Positions 61,934 to 64,000 of a stretch of 64,000 bases of DNA are shown here, one piece after another. Position 1 is the stretch's first letter, and each line of letters starts with the position of its first letter. Origin of the DNA: Niallia nealsonii (GTDB lineage Bacteria; Bacillota; Bacilli; Bacillales; Cytobacillaceae); contig NZ_PISE01000006.1 of the NCBI RefSeq assembly GCF_002835805.1, forward strand, positions 17,233 through 81,232. The letters are read 5' to 3'. A program made the translations under genes and the position numbers. Below the pieces are notes generated by a model. The model saw only the letters and a program-made list of their open reading frames with translations. It was not told where the DNA came from and ran no database searches.

Positions 61934-62841
61934 CGATTATTTCGCAAATTATTTAGAAGTGCATCAAAGTATTGTGGAAGTGATGCTTCAAACTCCATAT
62001 ACTCCCCTGTTCTTGGATGATTAAAGCCTAAAACTCCTGCATGGAGCGCTTGTCCGCCGATATCCATTGTTTTGCGTGGTCCGTATTTTGGATCTCCTGC
62101 AAGAGGAAAGCCAATGTACTTCATATGCACACGAATTTGATGGGTTCTGCCTGTTTCAAGCTGGCATTCAATAAATGAAAAGTCCGTCATTCGCTCTAAT
62201 ACATGAAAATGAGTTACCGCATTTTTGCCATTATCAACAACCGTCATACTTTGCCTATCTCTCGGATCACGACCAAGAGGAGCATCAATTGTTCCATAGT
62301 CATGAGGAATTGAGCCATGAACAAGTGCTTTATATTTGCGCGTAACTGTTTTTGCAACTAACTGATTGACTAAACTCTCATGAGCAGCATCATTTTTTGC
62401 AACCATTAATAGACCAGATGTATCTTTATCAATACGATGAACGATTCCTGGACGCATTACCCCATTAATTCCGGATAGGTCTTTGCAATGAGCCATTAAG
62501 CCATTTACAAGTGTACCTGAGACATGACCTGGCGCCGGATGGACAACCATGCCTTTTGGTTTATTTACAACAATGACATCTCCATCTTCATAATAGATAT
62601 CCAAGTTCATCTCTTCTGCTACTACATCTAATTCAGTAGGATCGGGAATATCTATTGCTACCATATCATTTAAAACACCTTTATATTTTGTTTTCACAAC
62701 ATTCCCATTTACGGTAACATGACCTTCCTTAATCCATTGCTGCACTTGTGTTCTAGACCAATCTTTATCTATCGTTGAAACAATTTTATCAATTCTTTCA
62801 TTTACTTGCTCTTCAGTAATAGTATGTTCCCTTTTATCCAT
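61930..62841 (-). CDS. ylyB: RluA family pseudouridine synthase (YlyB)
   Basis: A 303-residue RluD-type enzyme that converts U to pseudouridine in rRNA. An S4-like RNA-binding domain (about 10-75) is followed by the catalytic core with [19 protein letters not shown], carrying the active Asp (about 138), and [13 protein letters not shown]. It overlaps lspA by 8 bases. The lspA-ylyB pair is conserved in Bacilli. The exact rRNA target cannot be told from sequence. Confidence 0.95.
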   Translation of the reverse strand: MDKREHTITEEQVNERIDKIVSTIDKDWSRTQVQQWIKEGHVTVNGNVVKTKYKGVLNDMVAIDIPDPTELDVVAEEMNLDIYYEDGDVIVVNKPKGMVVHPAPGHVSGTLVNGLMAHCKDLSGINGVMRPGIVHRIDKDTSGLLMVAKNDAAHESLVNQLVAKTVTRKYKALVHGSIPHDYGTIDAPLGRDPRDRQSMTVVDNGKNAVTHFHVLERMTDFSFIECQLETGRTHQIRVHMKYIGFPLAGDPKYGPRKTMDIGGQALHAGVLGFNHPRTGEYMEFEASLPQYFDALLNNLRNNR

Positions 62842-63307
62842 GTTTTTTCTCCTTTTTTGCTGCGCTTTCCTCCTTCAGCATTACAATCAACAATAAGATA
62901 ACGCCGATTACTAAACTTGAATCTGCTATATTAAATATTGGAAAATCATAACTGAAGATATACGTATTAATAAAATCGACTACATATTGATGTCTGATGC
63001 GGTCGATAAAATTGCCAATAGCACCGCCTAATATTAACCCTAATGAAATGCCATACATTACTTTGCCTTTTGTTGTCGTTTGAATAAAGTAGCAAATCCC
63101 CACAATCACAACAGTTGTAATAATATAGAAAAATGCCATTTTACCTTGCAAAATCCCCCATGCTGCACCAGCATTTCTGTGGGATGTAATATAAAAAACA
63201 TTTTGAATTACTTCTATACTTTCGCCAAGCTCCATATTTTTAACTACTAGCCATTTTGTCAGTTGATCCACTATGATAACAAAAAGTGCAATTATGTAAT
63301 AAAACAC
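62834..63307 (-). CDS. lspA: Lipoprotein signal peptidase LspA
   Basis: LspA cleaves prolipoproteins after lipid attachment. Four membrane helices; the catalytic Asp pair appears as NFIDR (about residue 100) and FNIADSSL (about 127), with [11 protein letters not shown] upstream. The frame runs to 63397, but a GTG at 63307 with GGAGG 8 bases upstream gives 157 residues and the family start [18 protein letters not shown]. It overlaps ylyB. Confidence 0.94.
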   Translation of the reverse strand: MFYYIIALFVIIVDQLTKWLVVKNMELGESIEVIQNVFYITSHRNAGAAWGILQGKMAFFYIITTVVIVGICYFIQTTTKGKVMYGISLGLILGGAIGNFIDRIRHQYVVDFINTYIFSYDFPIFNIADSSLVIGVILLLIVMLKEESAAKKEKKHG

Positions 63308-63449
63308 TAAAGTTTCCTCCATTTCTCGAGTCTCCTTTAGCATTTTAGCATAAACTGCATAAAAACGATAGTTTATCCTAATCCTCCCAACAAGCATTTC
63401 TTACTCTTTTTGTCACTAACACTTAAAAACACTATCGTCTCTATCATTG

Positions 63450-63481
63450 ATTTGTATTAACAAAGGCATGTTAATACAAAT
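63450..63481. other. 12-bp perfect palindrome between ylyA and lspA
   Basis: ATTTGTATTAAC (63450-63461) and GTTAATACAAAT (63470-63481) are perfectly complementary with an 8-base loop. No T run follows on either strand, so it is not a standard terminator. It could be an operator or an RNA stem. Confidence 0.45.
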
Positions 63482-63569
63482 TAATATTCTCGCGCCAGCG
63501 AAGACAGATTTCCCTTTTCTCCCTAAATTCAAAAGTGTTTTATAACCTGAATAAATAAAAATCATTCTG

Positions 63570-63854
63570 TTAATAGTAAAAACCTTTACGATAAAAATAC
63601 TGCATTTGTTGTATATCTTGTTTCGATTTAACGATTGGTATCATCGCTAGTATATCTTCAGGAATAAGTTCACCTGAAATTTCACATGTGCCAAAATCGC
63701 CATTTTCTAAACGTTTCATTGATTCTTCCACATCTTTTAATTCTGCTTCAATATACTGATTAATTTTGGATGCTCTTTTTACTCGAAGTGTTGTTATTAA
63801 TTCAATTTGTGTCATACGGAGTTCTGTATAAAGCTCTTCTAATTTCATATTCAT
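63570..63854 (-). CDS. ylyA: TraR/DksA-like protein (YlyA position)
   Basis: A 94-residue DksA/TraR-type protein with a helical N-terminal part and the LENGDFGTCEISGELIPEDILA segment that corresponds to the DksA globular domain. Only one Cys is present, so the four-Cys zinc finger is not conserved. The position (between ileS and lspA) is that of B. subtilis YlyA, which binds RNA polymerase and affects spore germination genes, although this protein is shorter. The two Met codons (MNMKLEEL) are close; I keep the first. Confidence 0.78.
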   Translation of the reverse strand: MNMKLEELYTELRMTQIELITTLRVKRASKINQYIEAELKDVEESMKRLENGDFGTCEISGELIPEDILAMIPIVKSKQDIQQMQYFYRKGFYY

Positions 63855-63980
63855 ACGATTTCCTCCGTTCCTATGTTGTTAAGACTAGATTCCCCTAAAA
63901 AACAAGTCAGCAATCCACTTAACTTTTAACAGCGATAACAACAATTGTCGGATGTGGAATTTTTTATAAATCTTTTCCTA

Positions 63981-64000
63981 AAAATAAAAAAAGCTTTAGG
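63981..64000 (-). terminator. Partial terminator at the right edge (probably ileS)
   Basis: The last bases on the minus strand are CCTAAAGCTTTTTTTATTTT, the 3' arm and T tail of a hairpin whose other arm (AGCTTTAGG expected) would be outside the window. ileS is the upstream neighbour in Bacillus. Confidence 0.55.

Noticed and set aside
63308..63397. N-terminal extension of lspA
   Set aside because: LspA starts at its first membrane helix; the GTG at 63307 has a GGAGG site.

Overview
The window is a low-GC, Gram-positive core chromosome segment. It almost certainly comes from a spore-forming member of the Bacillaceae. Three things support this: the gene order follows the Bacillus subtilis ylyA-to-dprA region almost gene for gene; spoVM, the 26-residue spore morphogenesis protein, is present; and several regulatory devices are typical of Bacillus (PyrR attenuators, a FapR box, an L19 leader, a putative cre site). 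Many proteins match their B. subtilis counterparts closely in length (SucD 300 aa, RecG 682 aa, Def 160 aa, SpoVM 26 aa). I cannot name the species from sequence alone; something near Niallia or Cytobacillus would fit. Nearly everything is on the minus strand, so transcription runs from high to low coordinates. The exceptions are rpmB and rqcH, plus one doubtful micro-ORF.

Layout from high to low coordinates. 64.0-61.9 kb: the likely end of ileS (only half of a terminator is inside), then ylyA, lspA and a pseudouridine synthase gene. 61.9-50.0 kb: the complete de novo pyrimidine operon pyrR-pyrP-pyrB-pyrC-carA-carB-pyrK-pyrD-pyrF-pyrE, with a strong sigma-A promoter and three PyrR-controlled attenuators. 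49.9-45.3 kb: rqcH (plus strand) and a SERCA-type Ca2+ ATPase, divergent. 45.1-42.9 kb: yicC family gene-remA-gmk-rpoZ. 42.8-39.1 kb: coaBC-priA. 39.0-31.4 kb: def-fmt-rsmB-rlmN-prpC-prkC-rsgA, which joins N-terminal protein processing, rRNA modification, Ser/Thr phospho-signalling and ribosome assembly. 31.3-30.0 kb: thiN, spoVM and rpmB. 29.6-26.7 kb: an Asp23-family gene and fakA, then sdaAB-sdaAA-recG. 23.4-19.6 kb: fapR-plsX-fabD-fabG-acpP, fatty acid and phospholipid initiation under FapR. 19.5-13.7 kb: rnc-smc-ftsY and a small membrane gene. 13.3-8.8 kb: ylxM-ffh, then rpsP-khpA-ylqD-rimM-trmD, then rplS. 8.5-1.6 kb: lepB, rbgA, rnhB, a FliK-like/FlhB-like pair and sucCD. 1.4-0.5 kb: dprA.

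The main themes are translation and ribosome assembly, the SRP pathway (ffh, ylxM, ftsY), lipid and pyrimidine synthesis, and chromosome maintenance (smc, recG, priA, dprA). No phage, insertion sequence with a transposase, CRISPR array, toxin-antitoxin or defence locus is visible, and I see no rRNA or tRNA gene. I do not see a wholly new system. The unusual material lies in the gaps between operons: four intergenic stretches that look like dispersed repeats or gene remnants (about 76-345, 7743-7828, 13443-13620, 23517-23632), a small membrane gene with no ordinary start codon in the best position, a recG terminator that shares bases with the fapR promoter, and no rpe between rsgA and thiN, where B. 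subtilis has it.
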